Of a stretch of DNA of 64,000 nucleotides, positions 24,920 to 36,919 are shown piece after piece (positions within the stretch are counted from its first letter, which is position 1; the number at the start of each line of letters is the position of its first letter). The position numbers and the translations under genes were made by a program. Source of the DNA: Xanthoparmelia taractica (taxonomy: Eukaryota; Ascomycota; Lecanoromycetes; Lecanorales; Parmeliaceae). The stretch lies in assembly GCA_033085395.1 (NCBI GenBank), contig JANQBS010000071.1, positions 112,365-176,364 of the forward strand, given 5' to 3'. Below the pieces are notes generated by a model, which searched no databases, had not been told where the DNA came from, and saw only the letters and a list, made by a program, of their open reading frames with translations.

Positions 24920-25592
24920 AGTCACTTTGGAAGAATGGTTAAGTGGGGAGGACAAGGGACTGTGCATGTTGTACGACATTACATGTTGGCTTTGCAAGGT
25001 GCTTCTTGACCTCACTGTAGCTTTTTATGTAGATCGTTCGTGCAAAAGAGTATTTTTGTGGTGTACTGTCGATGGATTGCAGAGAAATAGATACCGCTCG
25101 TCGCAACTCAAGTATAGGGTCGAATGGCCCGAGTGCCTTGTCAGGTACGACGACCATCTACTCCGTTACCTTAGATGATAAAAGAAAGGTGCCCTGGCTC
25201 AAAAGTTGTGTACACTGCGGCTGAGTCTATCATTGAGGTCGATGCGCAGGTTCGATTTGTAGGTTCTTCTCAAGGACGATAAGAAAGGTGTTTCCTTTGA
25301 GAACCACTGCAAGCCTTGATATCAGTGAATGTCTGAAAATGCACATCACATCGGCTGATAAATGATAAGGATGTAGATAATATAATATCGCAAGATATAC
25401 ACGCTGTCGTTTCTGTACAATGATCCTGAACGTGGCTCTGCAACGCAGTTGCCTCACCATGTCTACAAGCACATACCGATACACACATCTTTTGATCCTT
25501 CCATCCAGCGCCAGCTGTCATGATCCCGTTCCAATCACAAAATATATATACAGTGTCCATAACGCCTCGCTAGCAGCATGAACCCCTATCTG
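24920..25592. other. 3' intergenic between convergent TEL1 and MIP1
   Basis: About 670 bp holding the two 3' ends. Several ATG-less or short frames exist on both strands, with no family features. Nothing else is seen. Confidence 0.5.
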
Positions 25593-28500
25593 TCATGGCC
25601 TATCGTTCAATACCGTCTTCCCGGCCAGCTGCGTTCGGATCCACGGCTTCCCGTATTGCCCTCCTTTTGTACTCGCGGGCTCCCAAAACCGTGTAACGCC
25701 TTCGTAGCCGTAGGGTGCATCAACGAGTCTTGGTTCCTGCGGCTGCGCATAGTTGGGCGCGGGGGCTTTGCTGCTCGTAAGGCTTTTTCTAACGAGAGGC
25801 TTTTCGGTGTTTGGAGAATCCGTCGTGCTTTTAGAGGACCGTTTCGAGATATCCTTTATTAGATCATTGAGCTCCTTGGTGCTGTTGGCGATCTGTGCCT
25901 TCAGGAAGTCGACGTTTGGACGTTCACGTAGTTCGGCCATAACGGGTACGCGGGGTGTGTAGGGGTGCTGGTCTAGATCGATTGGCTTGTTAGGTACAAT
26001 GGCTGGATCAAGTTCAGCCGCGGATCCTTTGTCAAGTAGCTGATTGATGTTGACGCTCTCTCCGTGCGGGATCTTTTCGGGATGGCTTGGGGTGATACAG
26101 TCCATGTCTACCTCTTTCCTTAAAACATGATCAATGTCTACAGCGCTGAAATATGCGCAGGATTGAGGTAAGTCATTGATGCCCATTTGTTGGGAGAACA
26201 TGGCGCGCGTCCAGACGTTCGCGACCTGGAGGGCCATTGCGCCACGATACTTGTCCTCTTCTCTGACCAGGTACCTGATCTCATCATGGACAGTTATGGA
26301 AAGGCGTGCATCGATGTTGAAGCGGCGAATCAGGTAGTCCATCGAAATGATAAGGAGATGAAGGTAGTCTACCCCTGAAGATTGGATGGCCCAATTGATT
26401 CTGGAGGTCATAAAGCCACCTTTATTGATGTAGCGGCGCATTAGTGCTTCGGTAATGCCAGCACCAAGGACTGGCGTTCGGGGTCGTTCTTGCTCTGCAA
26501 ATTCTTCAAGCCGGTTAAAAACAAAGGATTCGGTTCCCCCGCGCCAGAATGAGCCATCATTAAGCACTTTTCTGGAGGTCTTGGTTCCCTTCGTCTCTTT
26601 GTAGAGCCTTGTGGCGATCTCCTGGGTCTCTTTTTCTGAAAGGTTGGGATTGAATTGCCGAAGTAGCGTCGAAGCGAACTTGAGACCTGCTCCATATATA
26701 CGACCGTAATTGAAGACCTTAGCATCGTTTCGAGAAATCCCTAAAATCTTCGCTGTCTTTGAATGCAGGTCGGTACCTGCTGCTTTGGTACCCTCGAGAG
26801 TCATGAAGCCTATGGCGTTGCCTCCGTGGAGGCGAAATTGCGCATCTCCCACAAGACTTGCAATCCACAACTCCTGAGAGTCGACATCGGCACCCACGAA
26901 GCAGTATCCGGGAGGGGCCTTGATCATTGACTTCAGCTCTGAACCTACTCTGTTTCCTTTAGCGTTGCTCGCTGTCAGCCAGGTATTTTCCACGGCCCTG
27001 CGAGTAATTGTTCCCATTGGAATGACCTGCGGAAGGATGAAGCCAAGATCTTCTGATGCATTTGCCTGCTGTGTACCCACGTTATCATTCTTGTAGACCA
27101 CCATCTGTGAGCGAATGCGGTCCCTTGCGCTGATCCAGTACGAACATGACGCATTCATCTCCAAAGCTTCCTTTGCGTAGGAAAACTCCGAAGAGAGGAC
27201 TCCACTTTCGAAGTACTGCAGAAAGCCCTTGGCCAACGGACTGGCACACCGTGCTTGTGGCCCGTCTTTGTGAGGCAATTTGAAATACCGATGTTTCAGG
27301 TCGTCTCGGATGTCCAAGTTCTTCTCGTCAACCATGTTGCAATCAACCACTGGCTTATCAGTATACTTGTCGGCTAATGCAACAGGCACTTTGAAGGTCC
27401 ATCCATATTTATCCGACCAGACAAGCGGATGTCCATCCCATGACAAGCGAAGTAGTAGTGGTGCGATACGTGTTCTGACTGTTAAAGCGAGATCTGCATT
27501 GTTTGTTGCAAATAGGTCTTTATACCACTTCGGCATGCCAGGCATCTTTTGCCGTGCTGCTGGTCTCGGCGGATCTCCTTTCTTCTTTCCTTTAACCATC
27601 CTTATCTCTTGACCTGACCAATCCAGCTGCCTAAGCCAATCATCACTGCCATACTGATCTGGATCACCTTTCAGATCTAGCGCACGATCCGCGAGATCAC
27701 CCAGTCGTTGCTCCACGGCCTTGGATAGTCGGACGTAGGTCTCTTCTGACCTATCTAGGTAGGTTTCCCACGACTTATTGACAGGTAAAATAACAGATGA
27801 CAGATGGCGCAGAGCACCAAAGCTAACAGGGTGTGGACAGACCTCCAGAAATCCGGGAAACACCTTCTTGTAGACGCGATGGGTAATTGCGACATCAGCA
27901 GCGCAATAGTCCAGTAGCTCATCAAGTTTCTCGCGAACACCAGCTCGATCGAGTTCTCCGAAGTGGTCCCGTTGCGCTTTATCGATAGTCACATTGCAAT
28001 GGAATTTGGCAACGTCCCGCAAGGAATTGACAGAGCTCCTACCAACCCACAGTTCCTCTTCCTCTTCGCTTAAGACATTGTTTTCCAGCAAAGCTGAAAG
28101 TTCGACAGAATTACTTTCGTTGGCAAGCTTGGCTCGCATATCCCTGTTCTTCTTGTGTCTCATCCAGGTCGGCCTCTGCCTAGAACACATACCATTGACT
28201 GCCACATGTAAGGACATGGTATCTAGAAAGAAGTTTTTCGATTGCTGCACGTCATATTCCTCGGCTACCCGTGCTCTGTCATAGCCGACGTTGTGTCCAA
28301 TGACGATACGTGCTTTATCCGGATTGCCCAGAGGCACCAGATGCTGATCGGACTCAGACTCTCCCATAAGCCAGGGCGAGAGCCATGCGTACCATGCCGT
28401 CTTGCTGGAAGCGCAGGCCATGACAGCGAATGAGCTTTCCTTCCACATGACTTCCGTATCGAAGGTGAGCATTTCCTCCTGCGGTGCTTCCACCGCTACG

Positions 28501-29098
28501 TGTGAGCCATCCTCATTGTATTTTGTCCATCCACTTTGCCTAACCCACCTCCTCGGTGGTCTGGGAAGGTCTGCACGTGCGTAGTCCAACGCTTGGCTGT
28601 AATATGGCTCGGAAGCATCCTTGCCCAACTTGTAGAAATGCTCGTCCAACGTGGAGCCCTGAAGGGCAGGTAGATTAAAGGCGATCGGAGGTGCATTTTC
28701 TTGATTCTTGCCCCACAATTGATGCCTGCTCAGATGGTCCTTGCTGAGGTCAATCAAATACTGTGGGGGCGCCGTTGGCGGTCCTGCAAAAATCTGAGGA
28801 TGGACATGACTGCTAAGCTGCTGAACCCCTATCTCGTTGAATCGTGGCGTCGCACTCACTACGAATACATATCAGCCTAGGCAGTCCCTATATCTATGTC
28901 GAAATAGCACTCACAAGACAGGCTATTGCCGCCCTCTTTTTCATACGATGTAACAGATCCGACCTCGACGGCATATTGTCGCCTCCGAGGTGGACTGCAT
29001 CTGAAGGTTCCTCGAGAAGGTGGTATGTGATTATGGAGAGGACGCACTAGTCGTGCCCAACGCAGACCATTCTGCCTGGTGTATGATGAGCAAAACAT
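25593..29098 (-). CDS. MIP1: Mitochondrial DNA polymerase gamma, catalytic subunit
   Basis: Two exons, 29098-28915 and 28858-25593, joined across a 56-nt GT-AG intron, give 1149 residues. The first exon supplies an Arg-rich, acid-poor mitochondrial presequence starting MFCSSYTRQ. The long exon also begins with a GTG that is not the start: the spliced codon there is TTG. The 3'-5' exonuclease motifs are present: FDTE (Asp about 195) and GHNVGYDRARV. Family-A polymerase motif A is VGADVDSQELW (about residue 719), motif B is KVFNYGRIYGAG and motif C is VHDEIRYL (about 919). Known role: replication and proofreading of mitochondrial DNA in the matrix. A Ser/Lys/Pro-rich C-terminal extension of about 150 residues is typical of fungal MIP1. 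It is divergent from the RING gene. Confidence 0.96.
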
Positions 29099-29485
29099 TA
29101 TTGACAGTCATCTCGTATGTGTAGAGTAAGTATTTGCCATCGAGCAAATCACTTAGTCGTCAATCTAGCGTCGCGTTTTGCCCGACTTTCCGTGTATGCG
29201 GCCTCATTCCGCGTAGGATTAATGGGTGAGAATGGGGAGAACAAATGGGTGAACCGCTACTGTTATATGTTACATCTTTCTCCGAGGCAATTGTATCTTG
29301 TATTTTGGCAGATATTCTTACCCTTACGAAGCCCTTCTACGAGCCTGTGCTACCACCCCTACAGTCTATGTACATGTAGCTATCAGGACCACGTTGCAGA
29401 GAAAGTGGCAGAGGCAGAGGCAGAGGCAGGACCATTCATATAACTCCAGACTCTTCACTTACAGTAAGAGTGAAGCTTCCAGTCA
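29099..29485. promoter_or_regulatory. Divergent promoter region of MIP1 and the RING gene
   Basis: 387 bp lie between the two start codons. A short repeat of GGCAGA units occurs at about 29406-29430. No convincing ORF is present; the plus frame at 29117-29443 lacks family features. Confidence 0.5.
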
Positions 29486-30880
29486 ATGGAGGACTCAGAT
29501 GATTCAAACCATGAGGATGTCTGGTCTCCGACACTCCGAGAAGACATCTTTTCAAACCATGATCTGTTGGCGAATTCATGGAGCACTGAGCCGAGACATC
29601 GTGTCGAACACTTGCCACTTCCACACTTCAACTCCATACGTTCCCAGCCTTTGAACCACATAAACTGGCCAAATTCTCAGTCCCATCAACAACAGCGCGG
29701 TCATAGTATTACCGCTCCTACCAAACTGTCCACCTCGTCTCCTCGACACCCTCTATCCACCACATCCGTGAATCGGAGTCATTCCCACCTTGACCTGCCT
29801 AATTTCCCTCTTCAAGCGGTATGTATGTTCTGGAGCAAAGTCCATGACATAGTCCAGAAACAAACGGCTCTCAATACCCCTTCGGGCTGCCTCATGTATC
29901 GGGATGTTGAAAAATAAGAGTACTGATTCTGATATGTTTACAGAGCCCGGTCGGTGAAGTGTCCAACACTTCCGGTCGACCACCTCTCCCCCCCCCTCCC
30001 CCTCGCCGCGCAACTCCCCCTAGAGCTCCTCCACGCCCCACCAGTCTCGTCTCTGAGGATTTCTGGTCCTCGTCATCCGTGTTTTCCAGCTCCGATCGAG
30101 AAGATACACCTTGGCCCGATACGGAGGATCTTAGTGACTTTGTCGACCTCACCGCCGACTCCTCGCCGCCCAATATGCCACCAGCAACCTCTCACCGTCG
30201 GCAGCCGCCCTCACGAATGTCCAGGGACACATCTTCGGCCCCATCGAACCCCGCCAAGAGGAGGAAGATTGAGGCTTCTCATTCAAGTAGTCGAGCACTT
30301 AAAATCGATGAGGTAGATCTTAGAGTACGTAAAAACGAGCGTAGCAAGAAGCTATACTGCGCGTGCATAACTGGGATTCTCCCAGCCTGTTCTGCGATTC
30401 CATTCTACAACTTACATTGCTAAAATTTCCACAGGGTGTAGACGATGACGCAGGTTTGTCAAAGGTCCTCGAACAACAACGTATGGCGACCATCAAAGCA
30501 CAGAAAGAACAGGCCAGCAAGCCCGTGAAGCTGTCTACATTGCAATGCATTATCTGCATGGAGAACATGAAAGACCTGACAGCGACCCATTGCGGTATGT
30601 CATTCCCTTCGACAGTCCCTCGTACAGATACTAAATCTACTCTCTTCAAGGTCACCTGTTCTGCCATACCTGTCTCATGGAAGCCCTAATAGCTGGTGAA
30701 AATCAGGGTTCCGAGCCCGGAAAAGGCATCCCCAAATGCCCAGTGTGCCGGAAGAAGGTCATAAGACCGGGTGATCACCGAAGAGATAATCACAACGTTG
30801 TCCCGCTTGCGATGAAGCTTAAAACAACGAGTAAGCTCAACAAGGGGAAAGGAAAAGCTGTTGACGGAGAATACACCTGA
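29486..30880 (+). CDS. RING-finger protein, probable SUMO-targeted ubiquitin ligase (Slx8-like)
   Basis: Four exons, 29486-29818, 29944-30324, 30435-30594 and 30651-30880, give 367 residues. The RING is at the C-terminus, about residues 276-323: LQCIICMENMKDL, then THCGHLFCHTC made by the last splice, then KCPVCRKKV, a C3HC4 pattern. The rest is disordered and rich in Ser, Pro and His. An acidic DFVDLTADS near residue 176 looks like a SUMO-interacting motif. The layout (disordered N-terminus with a hydrophobic/acidic SIM and a terminal RING) fits Slx8/RNF4-type ligases, which ubiquitinate SUMOylated chromatin proteins. A different small RING E3 cannot be excluded, since the RING alone is not diagnostic. 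The gene is divergent from MIP1 and convergent with the CofD-like gene. Confidence 0.75.
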
Positions 30881-31282
30881 ATCTTGGAGCATTGATCGCT
30901 TTAACCTATATTTTTGCATCTACACTGGCGTTTTGCACGATGGCGATCTGGCATAGCGAGTTATTACCATGAGAGATACCCTCAGAGGGCCGTCGCCAGG
31001 TGGCCGGGAAGGAGTATGCACTTGGAATGATCTCCTTTTACAGCTATAGTATGCATGAGTTGCTACGTTTGACGTTACAACAAATGTGTTGCATACGAAA
31101 ATACCGGCTTCTCAACTCCACTTCTCTACATTCCTCTTCATCCTTCGAGCGTGTTCCTCCTACTCCTCTCCCCTTTCTCTCTCTTTCCTAATATTGCTCC
31201 CAACGCCTGGCCCAGCTATAGAGACTTGCGAGTCAGTATTACACTCTTCAAGGCAAGATTCAGAGCTGTGGGATAGCTGGGA
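30881..31282. other. 3' intergenic between convergent RING and CofD-like genes
   Basis: About 400 bp. It contains a pyrimidine-rich stretch at about 31150-31200. Short frames are shadows. Nothing assigned. Confidence 0.4.
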
Positions 31283-32768
31283 CTAAGATTTATCAACAGC
31301 TCGTTGCTCCCGGAGAATGTCTTGCGAAACAAGAAGTATTACCAATAAGGAAAGAAATACATACCGCTCTGCCATCATACCTCGCCGTTCCGTCTTCCGC
31401 CTTTCTCCCATACATCCTTACACACTCGACACCCCACCGTCCCAATTCCTCCTTATCGACACCTGGCACGCCATCGCCTTCAAGGTGGATCAGATGCGTC
31501 ACATACCTCGCCCAAACCTCCTTTCCCACATCCTCACCACGATCAAAGGTAATACCGCGACTCTCCTCCCCTGCTCTAGCGATCGCAGCAATAAAGTCCG
31601 AAGCAGAGAAACCGCCCGTCTCGCGGTCAAGGCTACCGTTCAGGATGAGTATCTTGAACCGCGGACCGCCGGAACGAGCAATTGCGGCGCCGACGCCCTG
31701 CAGAATGAGCGACGGGACAATGGACGTGTACAGACTGCCGATGCTGTAGATCAAGGCTTCTGCAACATTGATGGCTTCTAGCACCTTTGGGTTGGGCGAG
31801 GGCCGCATCTCCTGGCCGTAAGGGTTGATGTACCAGAGCCGCTGGATGCGCGCGGGGAGGGGCTCCTCGGACGCTTTGGAGAAGTGGATGTTTGGTTGGC
31901 GGAGCGTCGGCAGGGAGCCCGGGAGATTCGCGTCTTCGATCGTGGTGGCGTCGTTGAGATCGGCGGCGGTTGGCTCGCTGGGATGGCTGATGGCGTTTTG
32001 ACCGGTTATCACGCTTCCGTCTGCGAGCCCGGCGGAAATGTGGTGTGAGAAGTTGCTGATGATGGCGGGCAGGACGGCGGTTTTGGATTCGTCGACGCCG
32101 CCCATGATTGCGAGGAGGTAGATTGCGGATTCGAAGGAGCCGGAGAACAGACGAGCTCCGGTGAGGAACAGGTTTCCTATTGACGCGGACTGGAAGTTGA
32201 AAGTTGAGGTGGGGGGCCGGGTGCGCTTGAGGATCTCGAGGTGGAGATGCGAGAGGATAGAACGGATAAGCATTGCTTGCGGTGTCGGTACCGAATGGTA
32301 GAGGGGTGATGTACCGGTAAGAAGAGTGAGAAATTCAGATGCGGCCGATTCTGGTGAAGGAGGTAGACGATGATTGAAGAGGTTGAGTATATGAATGTGA
32401 TTTTGAGGAATCAGGCGTACGAGACGGCCTGGAAAAACATATATAAGCAGAGATATATTGAACAATTGGCACACGCTCTAGTCATATTATCCTTTTTGAA
32501 CGAATACAATACACAATATGAAATGAGTATCAAGGCCAAGAGAGGGGATATGTTCCATACTTCTGACATCGCCAATGCCTGGCCCCCCAAACACACGAAT
32601 GAGCTCGCTAGAAGAACCGCCGTTGTCACTGATTGGTATAACGTAAGTCAAAGCACAGTTGTTCTTCTCTATGACTTGGTTGAAGACATCCACCAAGCTG
32701 TTGGCCGCTGAACCACCACTGAACACCACGACTTTTCTTGGGTTGACAGCCATTGTGCTGAGGTACAT
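31283..32768 (-). CDS. CofD/YvcK-like (UPF0052) protein
   Basis: Three exons: 32768-32561, 32428-31365 and 31306-31283, giving 431 residues; the first intron is 132 nt, the second 58 nt. The start codon at 32768 is followed by a second in-frame ATG five codons later. The N-terminal VVVFSGGSAANSLVDVF is the glycine-rich nucleotide-binding turn of the CofD superfamily, followed by PISDNGGSSSELIRVFGG and GDVRSRLVRLI, the conserved family block. The central NLFLTGARLFSGSFESAI segment belongs to the same fold. Bacterial relatives are CofD (2-phospho-L-lactate transferase) and YvcK (a regulator of carbon use and cell shape); the role in fungi is not established. The last exon is only eight codons and its acceptor is a choice between two AGs, so the final residues are less certain. 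Confidence 0.82.
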
Positions 32769-33613
32769 TTGCAGGGCAAGCAGCTACGAGGTGGGAAATT
32801 GAAAGAGTAGGCTCCCTCTAAAGTAGGAAAATGCAATGGGATCATTGCGGTTTTAGTAGAGTGGGCAAATTTTGCTGCCTAGAGCAGAGAAGAAGACACA
32901 TATGCTCATTGCGGAAAAGATGTTGGTAGGGCTTGGTAGTCCGACATGAATGAAATATGGCGATACAACATGGCTCGGAGACACATTTTTCTGCCAACGA
33001 TGAACGGGTAGAGTAGTCTTCAATTCTATTATGTTGTAGATTGAAGAGAAGGAGTACCCTACCTTACCTTACCGTATTGGCATGGATTGGATGGGCGCTA
33101 AACCCAGATTGGCGCTTGACATCGGCATCTCGGAAGCCTTCCGGCACACTACAGCTGTCATGCCTGGGCTCAGAGTGAGAGCAGACTCAACTGCAGCTTC
33201 ACCACAAGCACATCTATCTACCATTCTATCTACCTTTCCATCAAGACGTACTCCCCTTTTCAGGCGCCGCTTGGCAACAAAATTGGTTTCGAGACGCCTA
33301 ACCCCCAAATATATGCCGGACTCTGCACTATACCTCATACAGGTTTGGTGGGGCTTGTCGTTGATCCTACCGCACTGGTGTGTCTGTCTAGCAGATAGTT
33401 CGAGAGTCCGTCTGCAGTACTTACCTTAATGAACACCCCTCCTCTCCCGTTCCACCCTCCCTCTTCACTCTGCGCGTTTCTGCCATGTCGGTTCATTGAG
33501 TCGTAGCCAGGTAGACAAAGCAAGATCCCACTATCTACGCCTTCGCTGGATATTTCTTTTGACACGTTGAATCTTGATCATGTGAACCTGCACATTCTTC
33601 AAATCTGCCAATC
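32769..33613. other. Intergenic, divergent upstream region of the CofD-like and P450 genes
   Basis: 845 bp with no supported gene. The 115-codon plus frame at 33082-33429 overlaps other open frames and has no family features. A short repeat of ACCTT units occurs at about 33057-33072. Confidence 0.5.
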
Positions 33614-35227
33614 ATGGATACCTGGACACTCTTGAAGCTGCTTTCTGTCTTCTTCATCCTTTACCTCCTTGGGTTGTATGTCTATCGCATGTATTTCGAT
33701 CCACTTTCCAAGATTCCCGGGCCAAAGCTCGCTGCCGCAAGTCTTTGGTATGAGTTCTACTACGATGTCTATAAGGAAGGCCGATACACCTGGAAGATCT
33801 GGGAGATGCACAACAAATACGGTAAGCATGCGATCGAAGCAGTGATCACAGAAAGGAAAGACGACACCTTTAACTCTATCCAGGCCCAATTGTTCGAATC
33901 AGCCCCTATGAAGTACATATCAATGATCCTGAGATGATCGATGAGGTATATCCAAACCAACAGAAGAGGAGTATGAAATATGGCTGGGCCATGAAGATGT
34001 TCGGACTGAAAACAGGAGTGTTGGCGACGGAGAGCCATGAGCTCCACCGCATTCGCAGAGGCATCTTTGCCCATTACTTGTCCAAAGCCACGCTACTAAG
34101 ACTCGAGCCTGGAATACAGTCCGTCCTGGACCACTTGCTCTCTCGCTTTCAAGATCTTAAAGGATCCGGCAGAAGTGTCAACTTGTTGGACGTGTTCGCA
34201 TGTTTGACAGGCGATATCATTGGACAGTATGCGTTTGCGCGAACGTACGGGTTTCTCGATGACCCGGACTTCACGCCATCCTGGCACAAAATGATAATGG
34301 CGGTCTCTCAGAACGGTCATGTTGTTAAGCAATTCAGCTGGTTGATGCCGCTGATGATGGCTATGCCTGATTGGCTCATTAAAAAAACTCTGCCCCAAAT
34401 GTTGGCGCTCCTCGAATTCCAGCGGGTCTGCTTCCTTTGTCGGTAATTGAAAACACTATGCTGATGAGTTCCAGGGATTTCGTCGGGATGTCATTCAAAC
34501 TAAGGAAGCACTTGCTAGAGGGGAAAAGATTGTCGGACAAGAAACAATTTTCTACGATGTACTTACAAACGATGAAGTTCGACCTCAGGAGAAAGAAACA
34601 GACCATCTCCAGGACGAAGCTCAGACCATCATTGCTGCGGGCACCGTCACAACAGGCCACATCCTGGCCATCGTCACCTTTTACATCATTAACAACGCCC
34701 CAATCCGAGAAAAGCTGCAAACAGAAGTCGGAGACCTCATGGCAAAGACTGGCCCATCACCGAAGTGGCAACAGCTCGAACAGCTTCCCTACCTGACCGC
34801 GGTCATAACCGAAGGCCTTCGCGTCGGCTACGGCGTCTCACACCGCTTGCAACGCTTGTTCCCCGACACGGCGCTCCAATATAATGGCTACACAGTCCCT
34901 CCCATGACGCCCGTAAGCATGACATCTGTTCTCCTCCACGACAATCCAGAGTTCTTCCCGGATGCTCGCGCCTTTAGGCCCGAGCGCTTCTTGGAGCAGC
35001 CCTCTTTACGTAAGTACCTCGTCCCGTTTAGTAGAGGAAGTCGTCAATGTGCGGGGCTAAATTTGGCTTACTGCGAACTCTATCTGACGCTCGCGGCGGT
35101 GTTTGCGCCTGGAAGGTTCAAGTTGGAGCTATTTGACACAGATATCAGTGACGTGGAGACGAGGCATGACTTTTTGAATACGTCTCCGAAGCTGGATTCG
35201 AAGGGAATCAGGGTTACAATCAACTGA
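33614..35227 (+). CDS. Cytochrome P450 monooxygenase (class II, membrane-anchored)
   Basis: Three exons, 33614-33821, 33884-34425 and 34475-35227, give 500 residues, the normal P450 size. The N-terminus is a membrane anchor (LLKLLSVFFILYLLGLYVY) followed by the proline hinge KIPGPKLAA. The I-helix oxygen motif is AAGTVTTGH (about 305), the K-helix ExxR is EGLR (Glu about 363), the PERF block is FRPERFLE and the haem loop is FSRGSRQCAG with the ligand Cys about 442. The overall style resembles trichodiene-oxygenase-type P450s; the substrate cannot be told from sequence. Intron 2 uses the donor GTCTGC, unusual but still GT-AG. A permease lies downstream, but no polyketide or peptide synthase is near, so a role in catabolism or detoxification is as likely as in a product pathway. 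Confidence 0.92.
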
Positions 35228-36919
35228 CATGGTACGTCAGAGAATGGCTTTTGTACAAAGTGTATATAGCAACCTTGAGCCTCACAGGAGTAAGTTTCCC
35301 TTGAACGAAGGATCTACATGAGAACACACGCCCGTGTCGAGCAAGCAGCATGCATGTTCAATCAACTCATCAGGAGACGGCCATCCACCCCCTCCTCTCC
35401 TCCCCTCTTCCATAAAAAAATCCATACTTAAACCTCTCGAAAGTCCAGTCCAAATAGCGCAGGTCTTGCCCATAACAATCGATCGTGGGCAAAGTGATCT
35501 CCCTTGCCGGAAAATACTCAACCGTAAGCTGCCACATCGTATCCAGCATTTCATTCGCCTTGTATGACCTGAGATCTTGTACATGAAGGGTCGTTTAAGC
35601 CACTCGCTGCTGATGGACTTGGTCTGGTCTCCTGTTTAGACGCTGGACTTGCTTAGGTAGGTAGGGTTCGCACGATAGTGCCCTTCGTGCGACTTTCCCA
35701 TGTTTTTGTCTATCGAATGTACGGCATCGCAGTGAAATAGGACCTTGAAATGAGAACACACGTCATACAATCTTGTCTGCCTCATCAGTGACCTTCTGAA
35801 GGAGGAGCACGTTGACCGCCTACGTCTCTGCTGGGGAGAATATAAATCTGTTGCTGCGACTCTCACCTTTCCAACCTCCCAAATACGAAGACGACGAACC
35901 GAAGGACGGCGGAATTAGTATATGGACATCGTACAGGGAAATTGCACTGTCCTCACCAATAACAGTGAATGCGGGATTGAGAATGACAGCCCGTATGTTG
36001 GAATTCAGCATCTCAGCCCTATTATGGCTTGGCATGGACCATAAGTAGCACTCAACACCATAGAATAACAATCAAGCCGTCATCAAATTCCATCACCGTA
36101 AATGCACATATTCTGTCGAAAAGAAGGCTGACAACATGATTGCTCTGATCGTGCATCTATCACCTACCAATTTGATCTTAGTCTAACCAAATCAGGGTTA
36201 GACCAGTGTTTGAGTGGGGTTTCGGTAACCTCAACTTCAATGACATCTCTTTTTGCAACTCACATCAGCGGCTTCACGATGGAAACGAGCTCCTTTCTTG
36301 AGCTGCCTATTAACTACGCCTGGCACCGGAGAGGTGTGAGGGTCAGCATGTGGCTGGCGGAGGATGATCCAGTTGATTGGTCTCGGAGAATTTCGCTGCA
36401 TCTAAATGCAGTGAGCTTGGTGATGCAGGTTCCTGCATTCGCCCCCATCCAGCCTCATTGTCTGGACCCCGATACAGCTGCCTGCATTGATCGGAGATTT
36501 ACTTCTACCAGTCATCGCCGATGTTTCGTCGCGCCTGCAAGGCTTCTCGCATGGCTTTTTATCTTCCGAGAATTTGAGTTGAGCGCGCCACCTTCGCTAA
36601 CCTTCGCCAACCTTCGCCAACCTTCGCCAGGACCGGAACACGGGTATATGCTGCAGCCGGCACTCAGGTGAAGCATATCTGTTGGGTAACGAGTGCTTTC
36701 CCGTAGAAATCGGGCGTTTTCTGTGGACACTAACTGGGTAACGTCAAATGGGGGCAACGTGAGGTGTCAGATTAGTCTCTCTCAAGTTTTCACCTGGGAC
36801 GCTCATCCGCCGACCTTTCTTACATGTCTATGGCCATCTTTCATTCTATCTACCTTGTAGTCTTTGAAAACCCTATCATTGCAGCTTTCAAATAGAGCAC
36901 ACGCTCGCCGGATGATACA
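35228..36919. other. Intergenic with a possible minus-strand relic
   Basis: About 1.7 kb between the P450 and the permease. The minus strand at 35370-36035 holds three protein-like pieces: one from an ATG at 36035 containing LYDVHILIPPSFGS; one at about 35640-35750 containing VHSIDKNMGKSHEGHY; and one ending at 35370 containing MLDTMWQLTVEYFPARE. They could be exons of one gene or a decayed gene, but I could not join them in a single frame with standard introns. The plus frame at 36210-36671 has no family features. Confidence 0.3.
36591..36630 (+). repeat. Small tandem repeat, four 10-bp units
   Basis: Four copies of a 10-bp unit of the form CCTTCGCCAA lie head to tail; the first and last differ by one base. 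It lies about 290 bp upstream of the permease start. Confidence 0.8.

Noticed and set aside
36210..36671. 153-codon plus-strand frame upstream of the permease
   Set aside because: Composition is unlike a folded protein and it contains the 10-bp tandem repeat; no family match recalled.
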